Source of the DNA: UBA1240 sp045599185 | Lineage (GTDB): Bacteria; Spirochaetota; Spirochaetia; Treponematales; Treponemataceae | Direction of reading: 5' to 3' | DNA length: 64,000 nucleotides | NCBI GenBank assembly: GCA_045599185.1 | Contig: JAZRVO010000028.1 | Coordinates: 1 to 64,000, forward strand | Part shown: positions 35,702 through 43,556 of the stretch, in pieces | Layout of the letters: each line of letters begins with the position of its first letter | How positions within the stretch are numbered: the stretch's first letter is position 1 | Position numbers and translations under genes: made by a program | Notes under the pieces: model-generated | What the model was told of the DNA's origin: nothing | Databases searched by the model: none | The model's input: the letters and a program-made list of their open reading frames with translations, nothing else

Positions 35702-35912
35702 TATGCCTGTTTTAGAGGGCATAGTTGATCTTTGAAAAACACCCCCGTGGTGTGTGTAGACAGCAGGAACAGAAATTGTACGCAGTTTCTGTTTCTGCTG
35801 TATGAGTCTAAAACAAAATGGAAGAGGCGCAAAGCTTCCATTTTGCTCACTACATGCACAGACCGAAAGCATGGAATGCTTTCGCTACGTAAACACACGG
35901 AGGGTTATTCTT
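35702..35912 (+). promoter_or_regulatory. Structured leader of the second flaB with a CsrA-like GGA hairpin
   Basis: Four hairpins follow each other: TATGCC/GGCATA (35702-35723); a 15-bp stem with one G-T pair (35761-35775 with 35786-35800); CAAAATGGAAG/CTTCCATTTTG (35814-35845); and CGAAAGCAT-GGA-ATGCTTTCG (35864-35884), whose three-base loop is GGA. The ribosome binding site GGAGGG follows at 35899-35904, about 26 bases from the loop GGA. CsrA binds paired GGA motifs of this kind, and csrA-fliW is in this same window. Confidence 0.6.
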
Positions 35913-36770
35913 ATGGTAATTAATCACAACATGACTTCAATGTATGCTAACCGCGTTTTAGGTATTTCTAACGATGCAGTTCAGAAAGACATTGAAAAGC
36001 TCAGTTCAGGAATGAAAATAAACAGAGCAGGCGATGACGCTTCTGGTCTTGCAGTATCAGAAAAATTGCGTGCTCAGGTTCGTGGTTTGAATCAGGCTAA
36101 CCGCAACATTCAGAATGGTATCAGCTTCATTCAGACAACTGAAGGATATTTGCAGGAAACTACAGATGTTCTGCAGCGCATTCGCGAACTTTCAGTTCAG
36201 GCAGCAAACGGTATTTACACAGATGAAGACCGCATGCAGATTCAGGTTGAGGTTTCTCAGCTTGTTGCCGAAGTAGACCGCATCGCAAGCCATGCTCAGT
36301 TCAACGGTATGAATCTTCTTACTGGTGGATTTGCTAATAACGATACAACACAGCGTTTCTTGCAGCTTCACGTTGGTGCAAACACTGACCAGAACGTTAA
36401 AGTATTTATCGGTACAATGACAGCTACAGCTCTTGGCTTGGCTGGATTTGACGGAGATTCAAACTCAATGATTTCTTTGGCCACAGCAGAAAGCGCAAAT
36501 ATGACCATTGGCACAATTGACAATGCTCTTAAAACTGTTAACAAACAGCGCGCTGACCTTGGCGCATTCCAGAACAGATTTGAAACAGCATCACGCGGTG
36601 TAGCTATTGCTGCTGAAAATCTTACAGCTTCTGAATCACGCATTCGTGATACAGATATGGCTGCTCAGATGGTTGAATTTACCAGAAACCAGATTCTTAC
36701 TCAGTCTGGTACAGCAATGTTGGCACAGGCCAATACGCAGTCACAGAACGTATTGACTATTTTACGCTAA
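35913..36770 (+). CDS. flaB: Flagellin core protein FlaB (second copy)
   Basis: 285 residues, closely similar to the upstream FlaB at both ends (VINHNMTSMYANRVLGISNDAVQKDIEKLSSGM; SRIRDTDMAAQMVEFTRNQILTQSG) and different in the middle (NNDTTQRFLQLHVGANTDQNV). The ATG at 35913 follows GGAGGG; an upstream in-frame ATG at 35802 lies within the leader hairpins and is not used by the family. Periplasmic flagella usually contain several FlaB types, which fits two copies here. Confidence 0.96.
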   Translation: MVINHNMTSMYANRVLGISNDAVQKDIEKLSSGMKINRAGDDASGLAVSEKLRAQVRGLNQANRNIQNGISFIQTTEGYLQETTDVLQRIRELSVQAANGIYTDEDRMQIQVEVSQLVAEVDRIASHAQFNGMNLLTGGFANNDTTQRFLQLHVGANTDQNVKVFIGTMTATALGLAGFDGDSNSMISLATAESANMTIGTIDNALKTVNKQRADLGAFQNRFETASRGVAIAAENLTASESRIRDTDMAAQMVEFTRNQILTQSGTAMLAQANTQSQNVLTILR

Positions 36771-36778
36771 CATAGGTC

Positions 36779-36853
36779 GCATTAAAGAGACTTCTGGATG
36801 TCATCTTTTTAATGCTTTATTTGATGCAGGAAGAAATGCGCCTTTCTTCCTGC
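36779..36853 (+). terminator. Hairpin pair between flaB and flaG
   Basis: GCATTAAA (36779-36786) pairs with TTTAATGC (36808-36815), followed by TTTATTT. Then GCAGGAAGAAA (36826-36836) pairs perfectly with TTTCTTCCTGC (36843-36853). These may reduce transcription into flaG-fliD relative to the abundant flagellins. Confidence 0.6.
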
Positions 36854-36878
36854 CCTTTCTTTATTAGGAGGCAAGCCC

Positions 36879-37244
36879 ATGTCAGTTTCGATGAATGCAC
36901 TTGGGCAGCAAATGACCACGGATGGTCACGTACGAGTTCGTCAGGCCGCTAAAAGTTACAAGGCTGCAGTTGTTCAGGCATCTGCAAGCACTGTACATTT
37001 TTCAGCCGCCAAACCGAACCTTGAATCCATTAAAGCTGAAATTGAACGCGTTCAGGCGGAAATTTCCAGCCAGATGGGAAGAAAGGTAGAATTCAACATT
37101 AACCACGATCTTGGAAAGGTAGTCGTAAAGATTGTTGATCCTGCAACCGATAAGGTTATAAAGGAGATACCGTCTGAAGACATACAAAAGTTACAAGTCA
37201 GAATGGGACAATTATCTGCGATGATTGTTGACGAGATGATTTAA
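36879..37244 (+). CDS. flaG: Flagellar protein FlaG
   Basis: 121 residues with the FlaG C-terminal signature: MGRKVEFNINHDLGKVVVKIVDPATDKVIKEIPSEDIQKLQ. FlaG proteins influence filament length in other bacteria, though their exact role is unclear. The gene has AGGAGG upstream and sits between the flagellins and fliD, its usual place. Confidence 0.88.
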   Translation: MSVSMNALGQQMTTDGHVRVRQAAKSYKAAVVQASASTVHFSAAKPNLESIKAEIERVQAEISSQMGRKVEFNINHDLGKVVVKIVDPATDKVIKEIPSEDIQKLQVRMGQLSAMIVDEMI

Positions 37245-37271
37245 TTTGTATTCTTTTCTGGTATAGGATTA

Positions 37272-39293
37272 ATGTCTGATATAAACATACCTGGTGTCGG
37301 CGATAAGTACAAAACAAATGACCTCGTGAATAAACTTTTGGAGCTTGAAAAAGGTCCGTTAAACCGTGAAAAGGCGAAACTGGATTCTTACAAGCTTGAA
37401 AAGGAAAGCTGGCAGCGTGTTAATAAGTTTATGACTTCAACACGCGACAGCGCACGAGGTTTGTATTCTTACAACAACCCTTTCAACGAAAAAAACACAG
37501 AGTCTTCTGATGACAGCGTTTTAACGGCAGAAGCAGGCCGTGATGCCGAAAAAGGCGAATACAAAGTTTACGTTGATCAGGTGGCTTCTGCGGATAAATT
37601 CCTTTCAAACAATATAGACAAAGATTTCTACGTTAATCCCGGTAAATATACTTATACCGTTGGCGACCGTACCCTTTCTTTCAATTATAAGGGCGGCACT
37701 TTGGGCGATTTTACCGAAACCCTTAACAAGCGTGGCAAGGATATTTTAAAAGCTTCTATTATTAATGTTGCAAACAACAGCCGTGTCTGGTCCATTGAAT
37801 CAGTTAAAACCGGCGCAGACAATATTCTGGACTTTGATGACGATGCCTTAACAATGGCCGCAGGAACGGGCATAATTCAGCTTTCCCGCAACAACAACGA
37901 AATTGCGTTTGGCAAAACCGGCCGCGATTTATCAGCAATTCCTCATCTGGAAAGCAGCGGCGTTGCATTAAAATCGGGAAGCATCGTTGTTCCGCCGCAA
38001 AATGGCGTTGCCGTTGCAATTCCTGAAAGCGTAACACAAAACAAAGATAATATAATTACTCTTAAAGTAAGGCTTACACAGACTAAGGATATTACCGATA
38101 CAGGCGATGAAGAAGAAACTAATGACAAGCCTTTCTTTACAGATGCACCCAAAGTTGAATTTGGCGATTTTTCAATTAATAACTTCAACATGAACCCTGA
38201 TATTGAAATTGCCAGTGAAAAAGAAAAACCCCAGAAAATAGAAAATTATACGGTAGTTTATGCCAAAAACAGAAACGGCACGGAAACTGCCCTAGCCCAG
38301 CTTAACTATGTAAGCGAAACAACTGAATTTTACATAAAGCTTTCTGAATACCCGGAAATTAAGAGCCTGGTATTTAAGAATTTTAACACGGGTAAAACAG
38401 TCAGCGTAAGCGAAATAAAAGCTTACGATTCGCAGGACGAACGTTCTTCAATACCGCTTAACCCGGTTTCTCTTGCTGCTGACGCAAAAGTTAGATACGA
38501 AGGCGTGCGCATAACAAGAAGTGAAAACAAAATTGACGATGTTATTCCAAATGTTACGCTGAACCTTGAAAACGCATCAAGCCGGCCAGTAACCATTACG
38601 GTTGACAGCGACGAAGAAACTGCCAAAAATTCAATTATTGAATTTGTAGGCAATTACAACCGCCTTATTGCCGAAATGAACATTTTAACCGGCACAAACG
38701 AAAACATTGTTTCGGAACTGGAATATTTTACCGAGGAAGAAGCCGAGGAAGCACGCAAGCGGCTGGGGCTTTTTCAGGCCGATTTTACGCTTACATCAGG
38801 CAAGCAGGCACTGCAAAGTTCAATGGTACAGCCCTACCTTATTGAAGAAAACGAAACAATCCGAATGCTTTCGCAAATCGGCATTTCTTCAAAGGCAACG
38901 GCTGGTGGCGGAATCACATCGTCGCAAATGCGCGGCTATCTGGAAATTGACGAAAAGAAACTTGACGAAGCCCTTGCAAATAATATGGCCGAAATTAAGA
39001 ATCTTTTTGGCTATGATGCCGATAATGATATGGTAATAGATTCCGGTCTTGCTTACATGGTTGACCAGCGGCTTAATTCCTATACGCAAACCGGCGGTAT
39101 TTTAACTAACAAAACCGGAATGCTGGACAGCCGCATTGAAAACAGCAACAAGCAGGTTAAAAAACTGGAAGACCAGCTGAAAGACAAGGAACGGGAACTA
39201 CGGGAAAAATATTCCAAAATGGAAGGAACTTTGAACAGCCTTGAGTCTCAAAGTTCTACGATTAACAATTTTAACAAGCAAAATTCTAAGTGA
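37272..39293 (+). CDS. fliD: Flagellar filament capping protein FliD
   Basis: FliD caps the filament tip and inserts flagellin subunits. The 673-residue protein starts with a FliD N-terminal domain (VPGV-like INIPGVGDKYKTNDLVNKLLELEKGPLNR) and ends with the coiled-coil C-terminal domain (LTNKTGMLDSRIENSNKQVKKLEDQLKDKERELREKYSKMEGTLNSL). The middle is a variable, beta-rich domain. It follows flaG by 27 bases and its ribosome binding site is weak (AGGATT), consistent with low expression. Confidence 0.92.
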   Translation: MSDINIPGVGDKYKTNDLVNKLLELEKGPLNREKAKLDSYKLEKESWQRVNKFMTSTRDSARGLYSYNNPFNEKNTESSDDSVLTAEAGRDAEKGEYKVYVDQVASADKFLSNNIDKDFYVNPGKYTYTVGDRTLSFNYKGGTLGDFTETLNKRGKDILKASIINVANNSRVWSIESVKTGADNILDFDDDALTMAAGTGIIQLSRNNNEIAFGKTGRDLSAIPHLESSGVALKSGSIVVPPQNGVAVAIPESVTQNKDNIITLKVRLTQTKDITDTGDEEETNDKPFFTDAPKVEFGDFSINNFNMNPDIEIASEKEKPQKIENYTVVYAKNRNGTETALAQLNYVSETTEFYIKLSEYPEIKSLVFKNFNTGKTVSVSEIKAYDSQDERSSIPLNPVSLAADAKVRYEGVRITRSENKIDDVIPNVTLNLENASSRPVTITVDSDEETAKNSIIEFVGNYNRLIAEMNILTGTNENIVSELEYFTEEEAEEARKRLGLFQADFTLTSGKQALQSSMVQPYLIEENETIRMLSQIGISSKATAGGGITSSQMRGYLEIDEKKLDEALANNMAEIKNLFGYDADNDMVIDSGLAYMVDQRLNSYTQTGGILTNKTGMLDSRIENSNKQVKKLEDQLKDKERELREKYSKMEGTLNSLESQSSTINNFNKQNSK

Positions 39294-39308
39294 AGATAAG
39301 GAAACACC

Positions 39309-39899
39309 ATGGACGTATTATTGAACGGAATAAAACTGGACATTACTCTGGAAGACGAAAAAAATATTGGCGATATTTTAAGAGCCATGGAAGCAGAACT
39401 TGACAAAAATACAGCTACCATTATAGAAGTTTGCGCCGACGGTACAATCATAGGTGCAGAAATGCTTGACAGGCTTTTTGAACAGCCTATTGATTCGGTA
39501 AACGAACTTTCTATCAAATCAATTTCTGCCATGGAAGTTTCTAACATCATCAGAGAAGTTTGCAGCCATTTTAATGACCTTGCAGACAAGCTTGAAGAAC
39601 TTCCCGTTCAATTGCAGAAAAACGAAGATAAAAAGGCAATGGAAACTGTTACAGAACTTGCAGATTCACTTTCACTTCTGTTTCAGACAATTCCTTATGT
39701 TAACCTTTTCCCGGAAAAATTTTCTGACCTTACGGTAGAAAGTGAACCGCTTGCGCCGTTTGTTGAACAGTTTCCGGCTTTGATGCAGGATTTTTTAAAT
39801 GCTGTTGAATCTAACGATACTGTTTCAATTGGCGACCTTGCCGAATACGAGATTTCGCCAAAATTGCGGCAGCTGGCAAGCTTAAAAGATTCACTTTAA
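39309..39899 (+). CDS. Unknown protein of the flagellar cluster
   Basis: Not recognised. 196 acidic, helical residues without a signal peptide (KLDITLEDEKNIGDILRAMEAELDKN; FNDLADKLEELPVQLQKNEDKKAMETVTEL). It starts 15 bases after fliD and is followed by a terminator, so it belongs to the fliD transcript. The position after fliD, where fliS and fliT chaperones often lie, and its small acidic helical nature suggest a flagellar export chaperone; this is inference. Confidence 0.65.
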   Translation: MDVLLNGIKLDITLEDEKNIGDILRAMEAELDKNTATIIEVCADGTIIGAEMLDRLFEQPIDSVNELSIKSISAMEVSNIIREVCSHFNDLADKLEELPVQLQKNEDKKAMETVTELADSLSLLFQTIPYVNLFPEKFSDLTVESEPLAPFVEQFPALMQDFLNAVESNDTVSIGDLAEYEISPKLRQLASLKDSL

Positions 39900-39916
39900 G
39901 ATGAAAGAAAATAAAA

Positions 39917-39967
39917 AACGGCGGTTTCCATGAAGTGCAATTCAACGGAAGCCGCCGTTAATTTTTT
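39917..39967 (+). terminator. Terminator after the fliD cluster
   Basis: 13-bp stem with one G-T pair (39917-39929 with 39947-39959), then six T bases. Confidence 0.9.
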
Positions 39968-40047
39968 AAATTGCCGCATTTTACACAAATGCTTGTGCTT
40001 TAGCGGAAAACGGGGTATAATAAATTACTAGTTTTTGGAGTTTTTAT

Positions 40048-40308
40048 ATGAGAGTTCTAGAATTGAAGAATCTGTACAGCGAAGACATTGGTTTATATTA
40101 CCGGCGTAATTACACTGCCCTCGCCGTTTTGGAACTGCCGATAAAAACAACAGAAGTGCCTATAGATTTTATTATTGAAATTGGCCCCCTTGGCAATAAG
40201 GAAATCTATATCGATTTAAAAAAAAGCGTTGACTATCCGTTAATTCCGCTGAAAAAAAACATAAAAGAATATATATTGAATAAAGATAAAGAAGGATTAC
40301 TCGTCTGA
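40048..40308 (+). CDS. Small conserved-looking protein upstream of tsaE
   Basis: Not recognised. 86 residues, no signal peptide, with LYYRRNYTALAVLELPIKTTEVPIDFIIEIGPLG and a basic C-terminus. A likely ribosome binding site is TTGGAG. Its stop TGA (40306-40308) runs straight into tsaE, so the two are probably translationally coupled. It has its own promoter region after the terminator at 39917. Confidence 0.65.
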   Translation: MRVLELKNLYSEDIGLYYRRNYTALAVLELPIKTTEVPIDFIIEIGPLGNKEIYIDLKKSVDYPLIPLKKNIKEYILNKDKEGLLV

Positions 40309-40736
40309 TTACCATACAAACCACCACTGCTGAAGAAACAATTGCCCTGGGCGAAAAAATTGGCGCGTGCCTTAAGCCGGGTGATATACTTGCCATGGAA
40401 GGAACTTTAGCAGCAGGCAAAACAACCATTACAAAAGGCATTGCAAAAGCTTTGGGCATTACGGAAGACATTACAAGCCCTACATTTACAATCGTTTCGG
40501 AATATGAAGGCAGTTTGCATTTGTTTCACATTGACGTTTACCGCCTTGATTCGTGCGAAGATTTTGTCAATTTAGGTTCTGACGAAATGCTTTACAGTGA
40601 CGGCGTTTGCATAATTGAATGGAGTGAAAAAATTAAAGACGAACTGCCGCCCAAAGCAATTACAATCAGGCTGGAAACACAGTCAGATTCCAGCAGACTT
40701 GTAAGCATTAAGAACTGGCCTTATGGAGATTTATAA
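40308..40736 (+). CDS. tsaE: tRNA threonylcarbamoyladenosine ATPase TsaE, non-ATG start
   Basis: TsaE is the ATPase that works with TsaB and TsaD in making t6A37 on tRNAs. Visible motifs are Walker A EGTLAAGKTTITKG, DITSPTFTIVSEYEG, HIDVYRLDS and IIEWSEKI. The first ATG in frame (40395) would remove the conserved lead-in TTTAEETIALGEKIGACLKPGDILAM and leave the P-loop at the very start of the protein. The frame is open upstream to the neighbour's stop, with only ATT (40308) or CTG (40305) as possible starts; GAAGGA lies at 40291-40296. ATT in TGATT mimics the common TGATG overlap. The start is therefore inferred and uncertain by a few codons. Confidence 0.85.
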   Translation: MTIQTTTAEETIALGEKIGACLKPGDILAMEGTLAAGKTTITKGIAKALGITEDITSPTFTIVSEYEGSLHLFHIDVYRLDSCEDFVNLGSDEMLYSDGVCIIEWSEKIKDELPPKAITIRLETQSDSSRLVSIKNWPYGDL

Positions 40737-40738
40737 TA

Positions 40739-41416
40739 ATGAAAGCTTTAGCAATTGACAGTTCTACGCCACGAATTTCTTTTGCGGCATTTAACGGCAA
40801 CCTGAAAGCAAGTTTCATAATGGATGCACAGTTGAGACAGTCCGAAAAACTGGTACCGGCAATTGAACACGTATTAAAGCAGGCTGAACTTGAAGTAAAA
40901 GACTTGGAATTTTTGGTAACTGCTACAGGACCGGGGTCTTTTACCGGGCTGCGCCTTGGTTTTGCAGCGTTAAAAGCCGTACAAATGGCAGCAGGCTGCC
41001 CGCTTTATGGCGTGCCAACACTGAACGCGTACCAGAGTGCTTTTGCCGATTTTAAAGGTACTGTAGTGCCGGTTTTGGACGCAAAAAAAGAACGCTTTTA
41101 CGTTTCAATTTACCGCAACGGCGTGCAGACCAACGCGGATGCTGATTTGTCACCGGCAGACGCGTTAAAACTGATTGACAATGAAGAAAACATTCTGCTG
41201 TGTGGCGAAGATGCAGCCCTTTTTAGGGACAAGATTCTTGAACTGCGGCCGACACAGGCTTATACGCTTTTTAACGGCTATATATGCAGTGCTGCCCAGC
41301 TTTTGTATATCGGCGAAAAAATGCACCAGAACGGAGAAGCACCGTTAAACGATTACGACGGGCCTGTTTACATCCGTAAAAGCGAAGCAGAAGAAAATGC
41401 AGAAAAAAAGAATTAA
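40739..41416 (+). CDS. tsaB: tRNA threonylcarbamoyladenosine biosynthesis protein TsaB
   Basis: TsaB partners TsaD in the t6A synthesis complex. The 225-residue protein shows the ASKHA-fold start KALAIDSSTPRISFA and the family signature TGPGSFTGLRLGFAALKAVQMA. It starts two bases after the tsaE stop. tsaE and tsaB side by side is a common order. Confidence 0.93.
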   Translation: MKALAIDSSTPRISFAAFNGNLKASFIMDAQLRQSEKLVPAIEHVLKQAELEVKDLEFLVTATGPGSFTGLRLGFAALKAVQMAAGCPLYGVPTLNAYQSAFADFKGTVVPVLDAKKERFYVSIYRNGVQTNADADLSPADALKLIDNEENILLCGEDAALFRDKILELRPTQAYTLFNGYICSAAQLLYIGEKMHQNGEAPLNDYDGPVYIRKSEAEENAEKKN

Positions 41417-41454
41417 ACGTTTTTTATTCAATTTAATTCAAATGATTTAAAGAT

Positions 41455-41493
41455 AAAAAAAGCTGAAAGTTTCTTACTTTCAGCTTTTTTTGT
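41455..41493. terminator. Bidirectional terminator between tsaB and csrA
   Basis: Perfect 16-bp stem AAAAAAAGCTGAAAGT (41455-41470) with ACTTTCAGCTTTTTTT (41476-41491), with A and T runs on the two sides, between convergent genes. Confidence 0.92.
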
Positions 41494-41527
41494 GCATGGC
41501 ACAATTATAAAATGCTAAACGGCGCAA

Positions 41528-41755
41528 TCAGTTCAACTTACTGAACATTGACAGGGCGTCAAGGTTCTGGGCGCTGACCAAAGCTGCACGGTTTTCAGTC
41601 TGAATGGCATTGTACACTTCCTGGCGGAAAACCTTTACATCTTTAGGGGCTTCAACACCGATTTTAACCTGTTCGCCCCTAACTTCAATAATAGTAATGG
41701 TTATGTCATTGCCAATCTTTATTTTTTCGTTTGTTTTTCGGGTTAAAATCAGCAT
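41528..41755 (-). CDS. csrA: Carbon storage regulator CsrA
   Basis: CsrA binds GGA-bearing hairpins in mRNA leaders and controls translation. The 75-residue protein starts MLILTRKTNEKIKIGNDITITI and keeps VRGEQVKIGVEAP. Its start overlaps the fliW stop by seven bases. With FliW, it forms the known partner switch that ties flagellin translation to flagellin level. Likely targets here are the two flaB leaders. Confidence 0.95.
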   Translation of the reverse strand: MLILTRKTNEKIKIGNDITITIIEVRGEQVKIGVEAPKDVKVFRQEVYNAIQTENRAALVSAQNLDALSMFSKLN

Positions 41756-42192
41756 GTTTTACCCCGTTTCAATTCTTCAAGAATGTTGTGTTTTGTTGCC
41801 CAGCGAGAATCACAAGAAATAATCTGAATACACTTGTTGTTCTTTCTGTTAAAAATAAGCGGACCCTGCAGGTTTGCAGTTACGGCAGAACCGTCCGCAG
41901 GCAAAGTAACAATTGCCATTACCTGAACGTCTTCAGGAGACGTAATGCCGATTGACTTTAAGCTTTCGTCATCAACGTCAACTTCGTAATCCTGACAAAA
42001 TAAAAAAGGATCAATCAACAAAAATGAGAGTTCACTATTTTCAATTGACTGAAACCACATAAAAGGCCTGTGCTCAGACTGAATCATTGCGAAAGAATGA
42101 AAGTCTTCAAAACCGAACAGACCATCTGGAATTGAATAAATTGAATCTTCCGTAACATTTACAGTGCCCATTGTTCTTGTCTTAATTTCCAT
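41749..42192 (-). CDS. fliW: Flagellar assembly factor FliW
   Basis: FliW binds either flagellin or CsrA; when flagellin is exported, FliW is free to inhibit CsrA. The 147-residue protein has the family motifs FGFEDFHSFAMI, FMWFQSIENSELSFLLIDP and LQGPLIFNRKNNKCIQII. I start at the ATG at 42190-42192 with CAGGGA upstream; an ATG five codons earlier is possible. A terminator separates it from flgL, so fliW-csrA may have its own promoter. Confidence 0.93.
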   Translation of the reverse strand: MEIKTRTMGTVNVTEDSIYSIPDGLFGFEDFHSFAMIQSEHRPFMWFQSIENSELSFLLIDPFLFCQDYEVDVDDESLKSIGITSPEDVQVMAIVTLPADGSAVTANLQGPLIFNRKNNKCIQIISCDSRWATKHNILEELKRGKTC

Positions 42193-42213
42193 ATAATCCC
42201 TGTGCATTTAGAC

Positions 42214-42266
42214 AAAAAAACGCTACTTTACAAATTCAACATTGCGTTAAATTTTGAAAAGTAGCG
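42214..42266 (-). terminator. Terminator between flgL and fliW
   Basis: Reverse strand: stem CGCTACTTT (42258-42266, read in reverse) with AAAGTAGCG (42221-42229), then seven T bases (42214-42220). It can cut off or reduce transcription from the flgN-flgK-flgL unit before fliW-csrA. Confidence 0.8.
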
Positions 42267-42279
42267 GTTTGTTAAATGC

Positions 42280-43527
42280 TTATTTTACATAGTCAAGCAA
42301 TGTATTTCTATACATTCTTGCCGCTGTACTTAATGTTGCCTGCTGAACATATTCAAGCATTTTCAAGTTAGTAATTGCTTCTGTAATGTCAAGGTCACCT
42401 TCGCGTGCTACAAGATTGTTAACGTTAAGAATTTCGTTGCCAATTCTTGCAAGGTTCTGACCGGCGCGTTCATATTTTGCACCGCTTTCTGCAAGGTTAC
42501 CCGTAAGGCTGCTGATACCAAGGTCAATTGTGCCCAAAACGCGGCCGCCAATAGTTTCCTGATCGCCTGCAATCATTGCGTCACGCAGTGCAATTACTGC
42601 ATCAAAAAGCGAACCGCCGGCAAGGCTTGCGGTTGGGTTTATGTTGTTCGGCGGACGCTGGCTGGAATCTTTAATCATTCCCAAATCGAACAAAGTAGTC
42701 ATGTCGCCTTTGTCTTCAAGCCAAAGCTGACGTGCGTCAGTCGTCTGCAATGTTAAACCGTTGCTTACCGGGTCAAGGAAAGCTTTTACGGCTGCACCGC
42801 TGTCGTTGATTTTTGCCATGATTGCGTGAATGTTGTCGCCGGCTTTAAGTTTAATTTCCTTGCCGTCAACAGAAATTATGCCGTCTTCAGGAACAACATA
42901 AGAAGTTGCATCGCGCATACCAAAAAGCGTCTGCTGTTCTGCCCAGAAAATGCGGCTGCCGGCGTGCGTAGTTTCCAGATACTGGCCTTCATCAACTTCA
43001 ATATTCTGGCTTTCAACATTACCGTTGTATGTAACATTTGTAATAAGCATTTCGCCTGCACCAGGTACAGAACCGTACACAACATCAAAAGCAGTTGTAT
43101 TGCTGCGTGTACCAGCAAAAAGCGAAGTACCGTCTGGGCCTGTTGCATTGGCATTCAGCACCAGTTCCTTCAAAAGTTCATCAACTTCAATTGACATGTT
43201 TTTCAAATCTTCCGGCGTGTATGTGCCGTGTGCGCCCTGCACTGCAAGTTCGCGAACACGCTGCATAACCTGCAAAGACTGGTTCACATAGCCTTCTGTT
43301 ACAGAATACTGGTCGCTGATTAACTGGGCGTTCTTTTCAAAAGTTTCAAGACGCTTGCCGTAAGATTCGTAGCGAACCAAGTGACCGGCAGCAATCGGGT
43401 CGTCGCGCAGCTGCTGAATGCGGCGCTGGCTTCCCATCTGGTTAGAAGCCTTGTTAACTCTAAGTTCCTGACGACGCAGATTGTATTGAACGTCGTTATT
43501 TGACATATTTGAACTGATTCTGTGCAT
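42280..43527 (-). CDS. flgL: Flagellar hook-filament junction protein FlgL
   Basis: FlgL (HAP3) joins hook and filament. The 415-residue protein is flagellin-like at both ends (MHRISSNMSNNDVQYNLRRQELRVNKASNQMGSQRRIQQLRDDPIAA; ATLSTAARMYRNTLLDYVK). It lies 29 bases after flgK, with a good ribosome binding site. Confidence 0.93.
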   Translation of the reverse strand: MHRISSNMSNNDVQYNLRRQELRVNKASNQMGSQRRIQQLRDDPIAAGHLVRYESYGKRLETFEKNAQLISDQYSVTEGYVNQSLQVMQRVRELAVQGAHGTYTPEDLKNMSIEVDELLKELVLNANATGPDGTSLFAGTRSNTTAFDVVYGSVPGAGEMLITNVTYNGNVESQNIEVDEGQYLETTHAGSRIFWAEQQTLFGMRDATSYVVPEDGIISVDGKEIKLKAGDNIHAIMAKINDSGAAVKAFLDPVSNGLTLQTTDARQLWLEDKGDMTTLFDLGMIKDSSQRPPNNINPTASLAGGSLFDAVIALRDAMIAGDQETIGGRVLGTIDLGISSLTGNLAESGAKYERAGQNLARIGNEILNVNNLVAREGDLDITEAITNLKMLEYVQQATLSTAARMYRNTLLDYVK

Positions 43528-43556
43528 TTTAAGCTCCTTTTTTTAGTATGAACGGC

